Source: Reticulascus tulasneorum (taxonomy: Eukaryota > Ascomycota > Sordariomycetes > Glomerellales > Reticulascaceae). From it: a DNA stretch of 64,000 nucleotides. The notes under the pieces are model-generated. The model was not told the DNA's origin and searched no databases. It saw only the letters and a program-made list of their open reading frames with translations. Shown here in pieces: positions 43,901 through 56,484 of the stretch (positions within the stretch are counted from its first letter, which is position 1; every line of letters begins with the position of its first letter). Position numbers and translations under genes: made by a program. The stretch is from contig LSAX01000005.1 in the NCBI GenBank assembly GCA_001557505.1, forward strand, positions 434,001-498,000, written 5' to 3'.

Positions 43901-43991
43901 GAAAGGCTGCCCCGTCTTGTCGGCGTGCAGCGGCGGCGGAAACCCCCCCGAGCAGTGAAACGGCGACGTAAAAACTTGATAATAGACGCAT
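40925..43991 (-). CDS. secreted subtilisin-like serine protease (S8A, pyrolisin/vpr type) with PA domain
   Basis: Six exons, complement(40925..41060, 41129..43129, 43183..43282, 43336..43399, 43457..43789, 43860..43991), give 921 residues. All introns are 53-70 bp and all phases agree. The signal peptide is about residues 1-20 (SLLGGVSAAAA), followed by a propeptide with RYIVEYAS. The catalytic triad is Asp146 (VVDTGVQYTHP), His196 (GHGTHV) and Ser519 (SGTSMACPYVAG). A PA-type insert lies between His and Ser (IPLVRRGGCPLTQKQENL), and a C-terminal Fn3-like region follows with several N-glycosylation sites. It would be an extracellular endoprotease for nutrition or host-protein degradation. It is divergent from a second enzyme of the same family 2.2 kb away. 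The last exon reads through a possible donor after DFPE and ends in TGA at 40925. Confidence 0.9.
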
Positions 43992-46160
43992 GCTGCCTGC
44001 GTATTTCGACTCCTCTGAAGCTCAGGTTGCAAGGCAACTGACATTTAAAAGCTATCCTACTGATGTGCGAGTCATTTTGTTTATACTCAAGGATCAACGC
44101 GGTTCCAAAGCTAGAGCCGACTAGTGGTTCGTGACGGTTACTAGGGCGCTCCATGGAAAGAAGCAGGTCGTTTCACTTGAGGAGCACGCTCCACAGCAGA
44201 GGGGGGAATTTTCACCGGCTACTTAATCTAGGATGAAAACCCGAGGAATAATACTGCTAACAGATATGGAAGCCCAATGCAGCTCAATTTTCGACACGAC
44301 AACTTCGGCTCGAAACATCAATCAAGCAGGTAAGCAGGAAAGAGGGGAAGGTTTTGTTGACATGTTATCTTATCTTGAGCTCTGCATTGTTTATGGGGAT
44401 GGCCCATGGAAAATAATCTAAAGAGGCAACTCAGATTTGATGCCGCATCGAGGTCACGATTAAGGCGGGGAGATATTGGAGGCTTTCCAAACGAGGTAGA
44501 CCTTAAGCGGTGACCCACACCGACTGAGATTATGAGAGATAGAAAACAGCATGTCAATTTCGATTTAAAAATAGACGACGTAAACTAGAATAATGCTGCA
44601 TCTAGGTAGCTGGATCAGTCACGTGGAAACCTTTGCATCTAGCTAGACACAATGCCCGCAGTGTAGTGATCATGGTGATATCAATTCACTTACTTCACTG
44701 CCATATATTAGTACCTGAAATCATCCGCAGGTCTAGATATGTGTGGCGGGATCAGCAGCAATCATGCTACACTCTACAAGCAATAATTATGTGAAGCCCT
44801 TGGGACAGCTAAGAATACTATTGCACTATAGCAATTAAAGATAACCGCCACAATAAGAAGGCAAATCTTTGTAAACAAAAGCAACAATTTTTAAGCTTTA
44901 ATCCAAGTCTATAGATCACTTCATAAGCAGAGGAAAAGGGTACATTAATTTAAAGCTCTATATAAAGATGTTTTCGGCTGAGGTTGATGTGGCGTTAAGC
45001 TAATTATTGTCCTTTGAGGATGAAACATCTGTCATTTGTGGATGAGGTGACACTCTGTACCGATGGCGTTTCTCAAATAGTTGCTGAGCTCATCTTAGTC
45101 AAGATTTCTTCGATGGCTATTAAACTTGTCGCATTTGGGATTGAGATATTAGAAGCTTTGCTCCGTCGAATTAGGACTGCTTTCTGTCGAGATACTACTC
45201 TCTGCTGACGTAAGTTAATCGTTTGTCTCCCCACCTGCCGATTTGCGTTGGACAGTCCGAGGCTGCAGATGTCAGCAGCCTACAGGAGTAACTTATGCGT
45301 CGCTTCCGATAGGTCGTCCAATTTGGCATTGGAGAGGTTCATCCCTGACTGACATCGGCTTTTAAGGGCCTAGAATCCCAAATCGCTGCGAGGCCTTCTG
45401 TTTGGCGTTTAGCCCAATCCGGTTGTTCGCAATTCCCTGTAACCCCCCCCCCCAGTTGCCGACGTAACGGTTTAGAGTTAAAAGCCACACCCGGGTACCG
45501 ACTGACTAGCACCGGGGTAACAACGCTATTTGGGATCTTGTCAGATATTTCCGACATTACCACGCTAGGTTCGAGGCGGCATCTTTCGAAAGTTCGAATC
45601 ATTGTCTGGATAATACAGATCGTAACTGCATATTTCCCATGATCGTCATGGGGACCCTCCCATCCTCATAGCTTAGCTTTATGTGGAGACACCCATGACT
45701 CTGCGCGCTGTGCCAATGGAGATGGCTCGGGGCAGTGGCTCGACCCAATGCAATGTATGGAGTTCGCGAGGAATCCCAAACCCGGGTTAAAAGCGCTTGA
45801 ATCTGGCAGGACCTGCCTATCTTGTCTGGAATACCGCGTATCATCTTGGAGTGGGTTTATCCATCGTCCAGATGTCTGGTTCCATAGACGTGGATCGTGC
45901 CTAGACCTACAGGCTCCGGCATCCGGGGGTTTTAGCAGAGGACGGTTTTGTCGTCATTGATGGCCACTGCAGTCTGTCTTTACAAGAACGTCGACATGAA
46001 ATATATAAACAGGACGGACATGTGATTATAATTACACCTTCAACCTCTCATTCAATATTCCAAAAGGGTCTATCATTGAACTCACTTGCATATCCTTGGC
46101 TCGGATCTCAGTGGCATCTGCATCCGCTAAAGAGGCATCGCTTGTCTCGGCCTTGCAAAT
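43992..46160. promoter_or_regulatory. divergent intergenic region between two subtilase genes
   Basis: This 2.2-kb stretch lies between two opposite start codons of paralogous secreted proteases, so it may hold shared control elements. A C-run (13 C) occurs near 45446. No coding frame is supported. Confidence 0.45.
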
Positions 46161-49150
46161 ATGCGCATCGTTTCTTTACGTGCCTTCGTGGCGCTCTGCT
46201 CACTTGCAGCAGCAACAGACCCGGGCCCTTCCCATTCCAGAACGGCGGCTGAATACGTGCCCGGGGTGTACATGATTCAATTGCACGACGCAGCAACTTT
46301 GGGTCGCCGGTCGGATGAGCACACACACGTCGCATTCGCGCGTCGCGCCGTTGAGGCAGCAGTCGATTACAGTGTTCGATTTGAATTCAAGGATACAGAC
46401 CTCTTCTACGGCCTGTCGGTAAAACTCGCAAGCAACGACTCCGTTGGCATGCTGCAAACGTTGCCAGAGGTTGCGGGTATCTGGCCCGTCCAATTTGTTC
46501 CTCGACCCGCGGCACCGATAGAGCCTGTTTCTGCTGATGCTATTCGAGCCCTCTCGGAGAATCCCACGGCCTCCCTGGAAGTCCTGGTTGAGAGGCAAGC
46601 CGGCCCTGGCTCTAATTTGGACTACAACACTCCTCATACCATGACTGGCGTTCACCGTCTGCACAACAATGGCATTAAAGGAGCCGGAATCAAAATTGCT
46701 GTCCTGGACACTGGCGTGGACTATTTACACCCATCTCTTGGGGGTTGCTTTGGGCCAGGTTGCAAAATCGAGTTTGGTTACGATCTTGTTGGTGATGCCT
46801 ATACCGGTTGGTCTGAGCCTATTCCGGACGCCGATCCCGGCATCACATGTGTGACCGGTGGCCACGGAACGCATGTTATAGGTACGCAAAACTCACACTT
46901 TGCTGTGAGCTAAACTGACACATAGTCTATAGGCATCATCGGAATGGAGGTGCCGGAGGATGCTCCCATGTTCGGCGGGTTGACCGGCGTCGCTCCCGAA
47001 GCGACACTTGGTATGTACCGGGTCTTTGGTTGCAGTGGTGGCGCTGGTGAGGATGTTCTTATTGCCGGCATGACCATGGCAGCCAATGCAGGCGCCGACA
47101 TTATCAGCATGTCCATTGGCGAGGTCTCAGCCGTTGGAAACTCGCCAAGAGATCCTTACCATCTCCTCATTCAAGGGCTATCGGATAGAGGAATCGCCGT
47201 TGTAGCTGCAGCTGGGAACGACGGCTCGGTAGAGCCTTTCACGATCAATGCACCAAGCAACAGTCCTGCTGCTATTAGCGTCGGCTCCATCGAGAACACT
47301 CTCTTCCAAACATTCGATGTGGAAGACTCCAACGGCGACATAATCCGATACGGCAGCGTCTTTCCATTCCCCACCAACAAGGCACTGCAAGTGGTCATCA
47401 TTGGGACTCCCGATGACGACGTTTCAACTTGGGGATGCAGAGTAGCGAACTTTGACAGCGCTCGGAACATTACTGAAAACAAGGATAACTATGTTTTGGT
47501 AATGAGGCGTGGCGGCTGCTCGTTGTCGTCAATGCAGTCCCTCGCCGCCGCCGCCGGGTTTCGAAACGTTATGACATACCCTGATAAGGTTTCGTTCAGT
47601 AACCCATTTTTGCAAGGATACGCTGCCACTTTGCCCACCACTGATGCCAATGGCGTCTCCTTGAATTTCGGTGTGACAACCAGCCAGAAACTCTGGGACG
47701 AGGCTTTGAAGTCACAAAACTATTCATTGACATTCAAAGACGCGGCCCCCAGGTTGACAAGGCAGGCATGGGGTGGACTGATGAACAACTTTAGCAGTGC
47801 GGGTATGTTTTCGCCATCTGAAAGTCACCCTCCTCATGGCTTTCACTCATTCACAGCGTACATCAATGATACTAATGATATGCAGGTCCTGTCTGGGATT
47901 TCAGCTTTAAGCCCCAGATTGCCGCGCCAGGTGGCATGATTCTGGCCACTTGGCCACTTTCCGGCCAGGGGTTCGCAATCAACAGCGGCACTTCCATGGC
48001 TTGCCCTTATCTTGCGGGTGTTTTGGCGCTTCTCAAGTCGCAAATGCCAAACCTCTCAGTTCCTGACCTTGTTGTTCGTCTGCAAACGACTTCTAGGCCA
48101 ACAATACGGGCTACTCGGGACGACCTGTCCCCAACTGTCCACCAGGGCTCCGGTTTGGTCAACGCTTTCGCCGCTGTGGATTATAGATCATTCGTCTCCC
48201 CAGGCCAGTTCGAGCTCGGCCCCGCTGAAATTGTTGCCCGGACACGTCACGCAATAACAATCTCTAACCCAACCGACAGAGTCGTGCAGTACACCTTGGA
48301 GCACACCTCAGCACCTGGTATGGCGCATTACCCGCACTGGGATGCACCGAACAACTTGGGATACTCTTGGCCAAGTCGATTGCGTATGGATTCGCTTCCA
48401 TTCGCAGCAACTATTGAGTTCTCTGAATCGACTGTCACGATTCCAGCCGGAGGAAGCCAAGATATCGAGCTTGATATCAAGCCTCCGGAGGGCCTTGAGC
48501 CACATATGATTCCGATTTATAATGGTTACATCATGATTTCATCAGACAGAAATGAGCATTTCACGGTCCCGTATATGGGTGCTGCCTACGACTACGCCGC
48601 TTCTCCCGACTTTGGGACGCTTCCCGTCCCACCTTTGTCAGCAGATCCCACATATCCTATACTGGGAGCTCCGCAAATCTTCTATAACCAGGTCGGGATT
48701 GGGAACCACGTTCAAGGTGATTTTACAACCATGGCGCTTCTGGCCTCTTGGCTGCAGCCCGTCCTATACCTGCGCTTCGACATAGTCCGTGCCGAAACTG
48801 ATTTCGTACCTACGCACTACGGTTTTGACCCCAACGTGCAAGTTAACTACACCAAGACGGCCGCGAACAACACTGGTATCATTGCCGGAGTGGAGCTTGT
48901 GGGAACAAATTATATCTATGTCGGTCCTGTGCCTTGGGTTAGGCTCATCGACTCTTTCATTCCGCCTCCCATGTGGGATGCTGGGACATTCAGTCAGGCG
49001 CTCCCGATGCCCGTTGGTGGATACCGAGTGCTTATCCAAACGCTAAAATTCGGCGGCGACCCTGAGAATCGGGCCGACTGGCAGTCTTGGATGAGTGGTG
49101 TGATTGAAGTCATGGAGGAAATTCCAATATACCGACCGGATGAAGAATGA
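46161..49150 (+). CDS. secreted subtilisin-like serine protease (S8A, pyrolisin/vpr type), second copy
   Basis: Three exons, join(46161..46881, 46933..47802, 47886..49150), give 951 residues with phase 1 at both joins. The signal peptide is about residues 1-18, followed by an inhibitor-I9-like propeptide (VPGVYMIQLHD). The triad is Asp183 (VLDTGVDYLHP), His235 (GGHGTHVIG) and Ser567 (SGTSMACPYLAG). The PA-type insert carries VLVMRRGGCSLSSMQSLA, and C-terminal Fn3-like repeats lead to an acidic end (RPDEE). It is a distant paralogue of the minus-strand protease: similar architecture but different intron pattern and low identity, which argues against recent duplication. It is a probable extracellular endoprotease. 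The gene is GC-richer than its flanks. Confidence 0.92.
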
Positions 49151-50235
49151 GGCATTCGCTTCGTACGGGGCTTCTGAAGGAACGGGATGTGGTTGACATC
49201 GAGACGCATGTTCCCATTATCTCAGCGCAAATGGACCAGACACTACAAACTTCAAAATGTAAAAGTTTGTTATTTTCTTTTCAAAGAGGGGGGGGGGGGT
49301 CAGTGAGTGAGTACTAATAGATATTCGCGGCTGAGTATAATTAGTCATTAAATAATTATCTTGATGGTGTCTGGGTTTCAGCAACCAAGGCTAAAATTAA
49401 GAGAATATATATAAAATCCGCTTCGAATCTAGAATTCTGGTTCTTAACAACAGGATTCCAAGCTGCCTGTTCATTGCGGAACGCTTATCCCTTAAGCGTA
49501 ACTTCCTGGTCTAAAACTGGAATGCCGCAATTGGGCAGATGCTCTACCGTCGCCTCCTTACGAGCTGAATAGCAGATTATGTGAACTAGGAAGCACTGAC
49601 GTTGATATTCCTAGTTTCACAATATATCCTTATCTCCTAAAGTATACCAACCCTACCTAAAGAGAAACACAGAATCATTCCGCATTCTTATAAGTCTTAC
49701 ATGATATGCCAGGATGCGCACGTTTAATGACAGAGGACGCGCACGTTTTTTCTCCTCTCTGATAATGAAGTTACTAAACAGATGAGTATGTGAAAACCCA
49801 AAGTCAGGCCACGCGTCGCTCACACATGGCTAGGAACTCCCGAGTTTCAAGACTGACTCTAGAAAAGATCATGCCGATTTTGTCAGCACTGGTTTCAATT
49901 TTGTGGGGCAGCTGCAGTTACGTGATTTCACGTCAAATGCTGGCTTGTCATTGGCCAAAATTATCCGACCAAGTCGATATGGAGCTGGAGATTGGAAATA
50001 GTAGAAACTCAACCTAGATGTTAATTAATAAGACAATGGGATAATAGGAGATGGAATATTGTACTTAAAGTCGATTTGATCGAGTCGCACTATATAAGGA
50101 CTGTTTCCTTTCTTCGAGAGGCCGATTCCCAATACCAAATACCAAATACCATCGTGCGCTTCACAATTCAGTTCAAGTGCATTTTGAGTCTTTTCAATTT
50201 CAATTAGTCAACAAGAAGAATTGCTAATAGCAAAC
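49151..50235. other. intergenic, no gene seen
   Basis: This is the 3' flank of the protease and the promoter of the NmrA-like gene. It contains a G-run near 49288-49300 and a short AATACCA tandem repeat near 50131. The frame at 49790-50017 is not supported. Confidence 0.55.
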
Positions 50236-51680
50236 ATGGTCAAGGTAGCAATCGCGGGTGGCAACTCTGGTAAGATTCACACCATTTTTGGTTGCGATTA
50301 TGCTCGGGCAGGGCGGGAGTTGACTAACACTCCTTGCTAGGGCTGGCTCTTGAAGTCATCGACAAACTAGTGGAGGATCAAAAGCATGAGGTTATTGCTC
50401 TGTGCCGAAAGGTAAGTAGGCAGCCTAAGACAATCTGAAATTCTCAAGAGCTTTGGCATTATAATTGCAGACGCCTTCTAAGACTCGACGTTTCATTCAG
50501 GACCCTGCTCAGTTCCCCCAACAGCCTGGCGTCAAGTGGGCACAGACGACATTTGAAAATAAGGCGGAGCTTGTCAAGCTGCTTCAGGATGTTGAGGTTG
50601 TTCTCAACTTTATGGTCATCAACACTGATCCGGAAAACACAGTATCGAAGCTACTCCTCGATGCCTCTGTCGAGGCCGGAGTCAAGCGCTTCGCCCCAAG
50701 TGAATGGGCCATGTGAGTCCGCCTTGAGATGCAGATACACGGTTGATGCAGCATATTTTATGAAAGCTAACTCTCCCCACTCTCAAAGGAGTCAGAAGCT
50801 GGTCGATACTATTGATGCCGTTCCTTGGTATCAGAGCAAGCTTTCCATGCAGTCTTATCTGCGCAATATGAATAAAAACAAAAAGGTGAGTCCGCAAAAC
50901 AATATAAAGTTGAATATGATTTCAAATCTGCTCAGGCAAACCCCCGGTCAACAGCCACTAATCAGAGTCTGACATGAATTTCAGGTCATCGAATACTGCT
51001 TCTTCCAACCCGGCATGTTCTTAGACTACTTTGCCGCTCCACACCAAACTTCCAAGCATGTTCCAACCATGCCGTCCCTATTCGACCTCAACGGTATGCA
51101 TGTCGTGTCAATGAGCGGCCATGAAGATGTACCTGTAGTCGCTACTACGGTCCATGACATTGCTGCAGTAGTCCGGCTTGCCATTGAGTACGAAGGCGAA
51201 TGGCCGGAAGTTGGTGGAATCAGCGGAGACCGGATATCGGCAAGGCAGTTCCAGCGGCTTGTTGAAAAGATCAAGGGTAAGTCATTTCACCTTACCGCGG
51301 CCTCCTGGACTCGATGACATATTTACAAGTCATTCTCAACGTCCACGTCTTCTCTCAGCACTCAAGTGAAAGCCCCTGCTGACAATTATGGTTCTTTTCT
51401 ATTTGCAGGCAATCCAGCCACGATGGACGTTGCTAAACAAGAAGACCTGGAATCAGGCGTCCTGAACGTCGATATGCCTCCATTGGAACACCCTTCGATC
51501 CCTGAGGATCAGAGGAAGGCATGGCATGTGCCGGGCTGGATAGGCATTCTGAGAGCCACGGCCAAGGGTGCGTGGGAAGTCACAGACGAATGGAACAGGC
51601 TTCTTCCCGAATACAAATTCACGACCATTGAGGAGTTCGCAAGGAAGTTTTACAGCATAGAGCAAGTAAGGTCGATTTAA
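50236..51680 (+). CDS. NmrA-like / isoflavone-reductase-type NAD(P)-binding protein
   Basis: Six exons, join(50236..50269, 50341..50411, 50471..50712, 50789..50885, 50985..51276, 51409..51680), give 335 residues and phases agree at all five introns. The N terminus has the atypical dinucleotide motif GGNSGLAL (MVKVAIAGGNSG + LALEVIDKLV). Next come VVLNFMVINTDPENTVSKLLLDA and VKRFAPSEWAM, the block characteristic of the NmrA/PCBER subfamily, then YWFQSKLS-like PWYQSKLSMQSYL and FFQPGMFLDYFA. The C terminus lacks transmembrane segments. Members are cytosolic reductases of phenylpropanoid-like compounds or redox-sensing regulators; which applies here is not clear. A neighbouring bZIP-like factor lies downstream on the same strand. 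Confidence 0.87.
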
Positions 51681-52391
51681 TTGGTTATTACACTGAGCAG
51701 AGACTTGACTCTGGGTAGATCAGCAATTCGTGACTTTGTTCTAGAATACTTGAAGTTTTTATGCCCATCCTGTTATTGCATTGTAAAGCCGTAAAGTCTA
51801 AGAGATTTTAAAATCAAATTGAGCTGGAGGGATATCTAGATTAGTCTCGGATTACCTGCCATACTTGGATCATCTAGAGTCTAATACTTCTGCTATTCCA
51901 GTAGGTGGTCCTAATTACTTATTGTCTCCGAGAGATACTAGAACCCGAGATAATCTGCGTCTGTACTATGTGGAACTGAACACTGACGAGTACTGCATCT
52001 GCTTACCTAACCCTGCTGGGGCTGCTTAAGTCATTTGGGCTATCAAGAAGCACCAATACCAGTAATGGAAACAGTCCTAACTCTATGTGTAAAGCGTAAA
52101 GGTTCAAAGGGTTCCCTCAGAGTGACCATATTCGGTAGATATGATTATTGGTAGTTGGTTAGGTATACCTACAAAATCAATCGGTTGTCCCTTAATGGTC
52201 TGCGGTTTAGCTCCACCTTTGGGCACATTCTGGCTGGCTGACTAATGAATTCAATACTGCAGATACCCATTGTGGATTGGGGAGTGCCTCAGATTACAAA
52301 CCAGCATCCAGCACATAACAGAACCTTACCCCCTGGTTCCCCTAAGTCGTTCACCCCAGCAGGCCATAAGCCGAGCTCGAGAAACGGCTAA
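51681..52391. other. intergenic, no gene seen
   Basis: This is the 3' flank of the NmrA-like gene and the promoter of the bZIP-like gene. No supported frame. Confidence 0.6.
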
Positions 52392-53689
52392 ATGAACACT
52401 GCAGAAGCCGAACTCAAGGCAGGTAACCTAAATCCTAGGTCCCCAAATCTCGGCGTGCTCCGGGACAGCTTGTTTCAGGGTGCTGACCTGGGAATTTGCA
52501 GAGGCGTCGCGAGCGCGCCAAATCCGCCCAGAGCGCCTTTCGCAAGCGCCAGAAGCAGGTTCAGCGAGACAAGGAGGACGAGATTGCCCGGCTCAGACGT
52601 GGTATCCGGGCCATCCTGAACGAGACTCGGGCATACGACCGGCCGGAGCTGCGAGCTCAAATATTCGAGGTTGCCGCCTCCGCCGGCATGCATCCAGACC
52701 CGCGGATGCTCATGCAGCCTCTTAACTCAAACTTGACAAGTCGCCCGTCGCTGCAGCTCGTCGGCGAAGAGGAATCGGAAAGCAATGAGGCCCCGGCCCG
52801 TTCCCACAATAGAATCAATAACAGCAGCAGCAACGTGAGTCCTTCGGAAACCCTAGGTCCGATAAGAGCACAAGAGTTGCCATTACGACGAACGCTGGAC
52901 AATGCGGGACGACGTCTCACACCTTCTCGCCCAAGGCTTCGAGGCCCAACAGCCGGTGGGAGCATCCGTCCTGACCCTTTCCAATGCCACCGGTGCACGG
53001 AAGGGGTCGCTACGATACTACCTTTTCTCGGCGCGGGCGCCTTCACGTTCGCTGGCCGCGTATTCTGGCACCTGGTGGAGAAACATGAGGCCGCGGTGCA
53101 CCCCCGAAACTCGCCTCCATTAGAGCTCGGGTCCGCTGGCTTGAGTTCAAACGGGCCTCACAGCAAAGGCCCACAAATTGCATTCCGAAATCTGATCGCC
53201 AGGTCGCCGCGGATGCAGACCCTCGAGCCCACGTCCTGGATCACAGAGATCGAAGCGCGGCTCGACTACTACAGGCAGAAGGGTGCGGCAGCGGCGGCTG
53301 AGTCTTGGGGCAGCAGCCGGCAAGAGCGACCTACTTCCACCACTGTGATGCACGGGTCCGAGTTGCGGGGCAGTTTCGCATGCAGTTGGCTGTCGCCGGA
53401 AGCAGTCGAGCAGAGGTTGCGTATCGCTGTTGGAGATGACGTTTTTGGGGTGTTAGCGGCGCCGGTGTTGGATCGTTGGGAGAAAAAGAATCAATCCCAC
53501 ACCACGCAGGACACTACAGAGGCACTGGATTGGTTTTTGGATATACTATCAGACAGTTTTGTGTGCTTTGGCGAGGGACCGCGCTGGAGTACGACGGTAT
53601 TTGACTCGGCGCTGAGGGAGTGGTGTCATGCCGTCACAAATTCAGGCACGAACAATGTTGTGGGCGCTGAATCGACTTATTCCAGATAA
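52392..53689 (+). CDS. bZIP-like transcription factor
   Basis: Exon 2 (52502..53689) is clear. It begins with the basic region RRRERAKSAQSAFRKRQKQ followed by an acidic/charged helix (DKEDEIARLRRGIRAIL). Exon 1 (52392..52454) is proposed because GGC|GTGCTC is the only in-phase donor and TTTGCAG the acceptor (47-bp intron), giving a 416-residue protein starting MNTAEAELKAG. The basic region aligns with fungal bZIPs but has Ala where the invariant Asn (of N-x7-R) should be, and the heptad leucines are weak. The C-terminal ~200 residues hold WLSPEAVEQRLRIAVGDDVFGVL and DWFLDILSDSFVCFG, an association often seen in fungal bZIP regulators with a conserved C-terminal domain. It is a nuclear regulator; the targets are unknown. 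The first exon is the weaker part of the model. Confidence 0.72.
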
Positions 53690-54440
53690 TTTGATCTGCC
53701 TTGTGTACCGTACTGGCTGGTTTTGGGGCATATCTTTAACTATGAGCCAGAATTTAAGAGGATATTTCTCTGCCTTTTCTCGACGCCCAAGTAAGCCATG
53801 CATTTGTCGGGGAGGTGTGATAGTGTGGCATTTTTCAGATCTGTCCCTGACCGGGATGCCTACTAAGAAACAGGTAGTTAAAGACTTAAAAGGTAGGTAG
53901 GATAAAGCAAAAAGAGAAAGGGCAGAGAGAAAAGGAAAAAATCGGTAGAGGTAATAAAACAAAATATATTAAAAGAATAAAAGAGTAAAAGTAGACATCT
54001 ACCTTATATTTATTACACAACACTCAGTCCGTATTAATAACGTGCCCCCCCCCCCCCCGGACCCTGCGCAAGTCTCTCTTCCCTTCAATCACAAATGTAA
54101 AGAGTTGCCGAGATGACCTCGGAAACTTCCGCATGGCTAGTCGAGTCGGTTATGGTGGCCCTATCCCTCTATACCGCTTGCTCAGGTCGAGTTCTTTTGG
54201 GACCGGAGCACAGAATCTCGACCTATCGACGATTTCACCCAGATGAGATAACCCCTAATCATTTGCAAGCCAACCTATATTAGTAACGCGCTATCCATTG
54301 GCTGTAGGTTCCCATCGACCGCTCCTGAGGTGCGTTCTGCGCCGAAACAAAAATACTTCCTACCACTTACCTTTCAGCGCAGCAAAGTACCTATGTAATA
54401 GTGCATTGGACTAAGATCAAACCGCCCCGACGTCGTTGGG
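53690..54440. other. intergenic; poly-C tract
   Basis: This lies between the bZIP-like gene and the HET remnant. It contains purine-rich DNA at 53870-54000 and a long C-run around 54042-54058. No gene. Confidence 0.6.
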
Positions 54441-55145
54441 TCAAGGTCCAAGTAGGTGGTGTGGAAGAGCCGCACGCCCACAAGACTCTCCATTGGAGCA
54501 AAGACCGTTGCTCTGATCCGGAATGAGCGACTGCCACTCCGAGCTATCATCTTCTTGCTCTGGAGTAACTGGTGGAAGCAGATATTTTGCTGGTACAGTT
54601 CGCGCGACGCTGCCTACAACCATTCCTTGAACGCGAAATATGTTAATATCTTCGAACACGGAGTATATGGGCTCCATATCGGCTGCGCAGTTGTACTTTT
54701 CTGTCGCTTGCGAGAACGGGATACCGCAGTGGCTCCACTGCGAAACCCATGATGGTATACTTATTCCAGCGACTTGCTCATGCAGGTGGCAGTGCCGAAG
54801 CATGGTTAAGTCGCCGGTAGTTTGGAGCATGGTTTTGAAGTGCTCAATGTAGACGGTGCTAACTGACAAATGATAATCGGGTGTGACTATCGAGCAGTCC
54901 GAAGCGAAACTCAGAAGGGCAAAAATCTTGTCTCGGGGATCGCTTGCCTTGAATCCCCGGAAGGTTGGGACCAAAGAATCCAAACACATGGTCTCGTCGG
55001 CGCCATCTGTGGTTCGCTTAGATCGCAACTCTTCAAAGAGTGTCAAAATACTGCTCTCCACTACACCCAGTCTTATCTGCTGCCAGTTCTCGAAAAACTC
55101 GGCATAATCTGGACTGGCGAGTGTTCTCCAGGTCGAGTCAACCAA
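54441..55145 (-). pseudogene. heterokaryon-incompatibility (HET) protein remnant, N terminus missing
   Basis: The frame encodes the region that usually follows the HET domain. Landmarks are FRGFKASDPRDKIFALLSFASD (the DPRDKIFALLG signature), then IVTPDYHLSVSTVY and CHLHEQVAGISIPSWVSQW. The conserved N-terminal HET blocks (YxALSYxWG, WIDxxCINQ) are absent upstream in all frames, and the frame is bounded upstream by TGA with no ATG. Proteins of this family trigger cell death on fusion of incompatible hyphae. This copy has lost the death-inducing part and is most likely non-functional. It sits beside a second decayed gene. Confidence 0.75.
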
Positions 55146-56484
55146 TCAGGTCACCTCGAAGAGGGGTTTCGCTGCTATATCGATCTTGTAGTTCCCAGGT
55201 CCATATCTCTTATCCCAATCCCCAATTCACATCTTGCAATTCTTGCTTTGTGTTGTTCAAGGACTTTCGCTGTCTATGGGCAGAAATCGATGTTGTCCAA
55301 GATGTAAATGATGAGGGCTCAGTACACTTGAATATTCACGATGCGACGTGGACGCGTACAGGTTGTTTAGCGATTGCACCAAGTGAGCTAAATGTAGAGG
55401 GAAGGGCTGATTGCCCGGCAGAACGATTTCATGACCTGCTTTTGAATTGAGTATTGTGGTATACGAATGTGCACACAGCCTCTCGGGTTTGTGGAAGTCG
55501 AAGAACCCATTTTGGGAAGGCTCGCATAATCCTTAGAAGACTAGGTAGACCTCAGCTGAATATCGCCACCGCGCGACTTGCCCGGTAGGCGACACAGCCC
55601 CTTCTGAGACATTTTTGGTCATGTCGTCACTTCAGCGTTGTCAATGAACCCTTGAAAATGTGTTTGTGGACAAAGTGCTTGGTTGGACGCGGATATCATG
55701 AACGTGTGCTGTTTGAGGCCCACGCTAACGCCGACCCGTTTTGACCACGTTCCGAGTTGAGTGAACCTGCTCACCAAAGAGGCCATACCACCATCTTTGC
55801 CTTGCCCACTTAATTACTTCCTTGCGACGCCAAAGACCCGTGCCTCGAGGTAAACAGCAGCACCTCTAGACTAGTAACCAGCTCCCCTCGGCCAGTGGAG
55901 AAGGTGTTTTGCCTAGTACGATCTCAAAGTTGTCCTGGCTATTACTACACACGTGCTACCATAAATTGGGGATTTCGGTATCTAACTCGGTACTCGGTGT
56001 GATTTTAAACCGCAATGCACTATCGGCCCGCTTCGCGGGCTCGAGGTGACTGGTATGATTAGATGGAGAGAGGAGCTAGACAATTTACCGCCCCGAAACG
56101 TCCGGGTTCTTGCTCCTGACGTGATCAAAGTCTTGATAAGGACCGCCGAATGCAACGGCAATCCATCCGTATAAAATAGCCCGAGAATCAGCTCGCCATA
56201 CCAACGTGCCCACGTGCCATTCTCCGAAAAGCTGTCTGGTTGGGTCGTGCGTTTAGCTTCAGCTACGCATTGGCTGGTCTGAATGGACGACTCAAGTCGC
56301 AGTGAGGATGACTGTGCATCCGCCGTCGTTGGAGGAAGTTTTAGTAATACGCTACATTTAAGCGTCCGTTGTGCAGCTAATCAAGAGAGATTGGCTGAAC
56401 TATGGTCTCATGAATGCGGACATCCAGAACTAAATTTGTAGGTGATAATTTGGCCTCGGGAAATGGTGGTCATATCAACAACCC
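55146..56484. other. intergenic / decayed DNA
   Basis: No gene was seen. Plus-strand frames at 54870-55450 overlap the HET remnant and its flank and lack any domain. This may be further degraded duplicated DNA. Confidence 0.5.
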
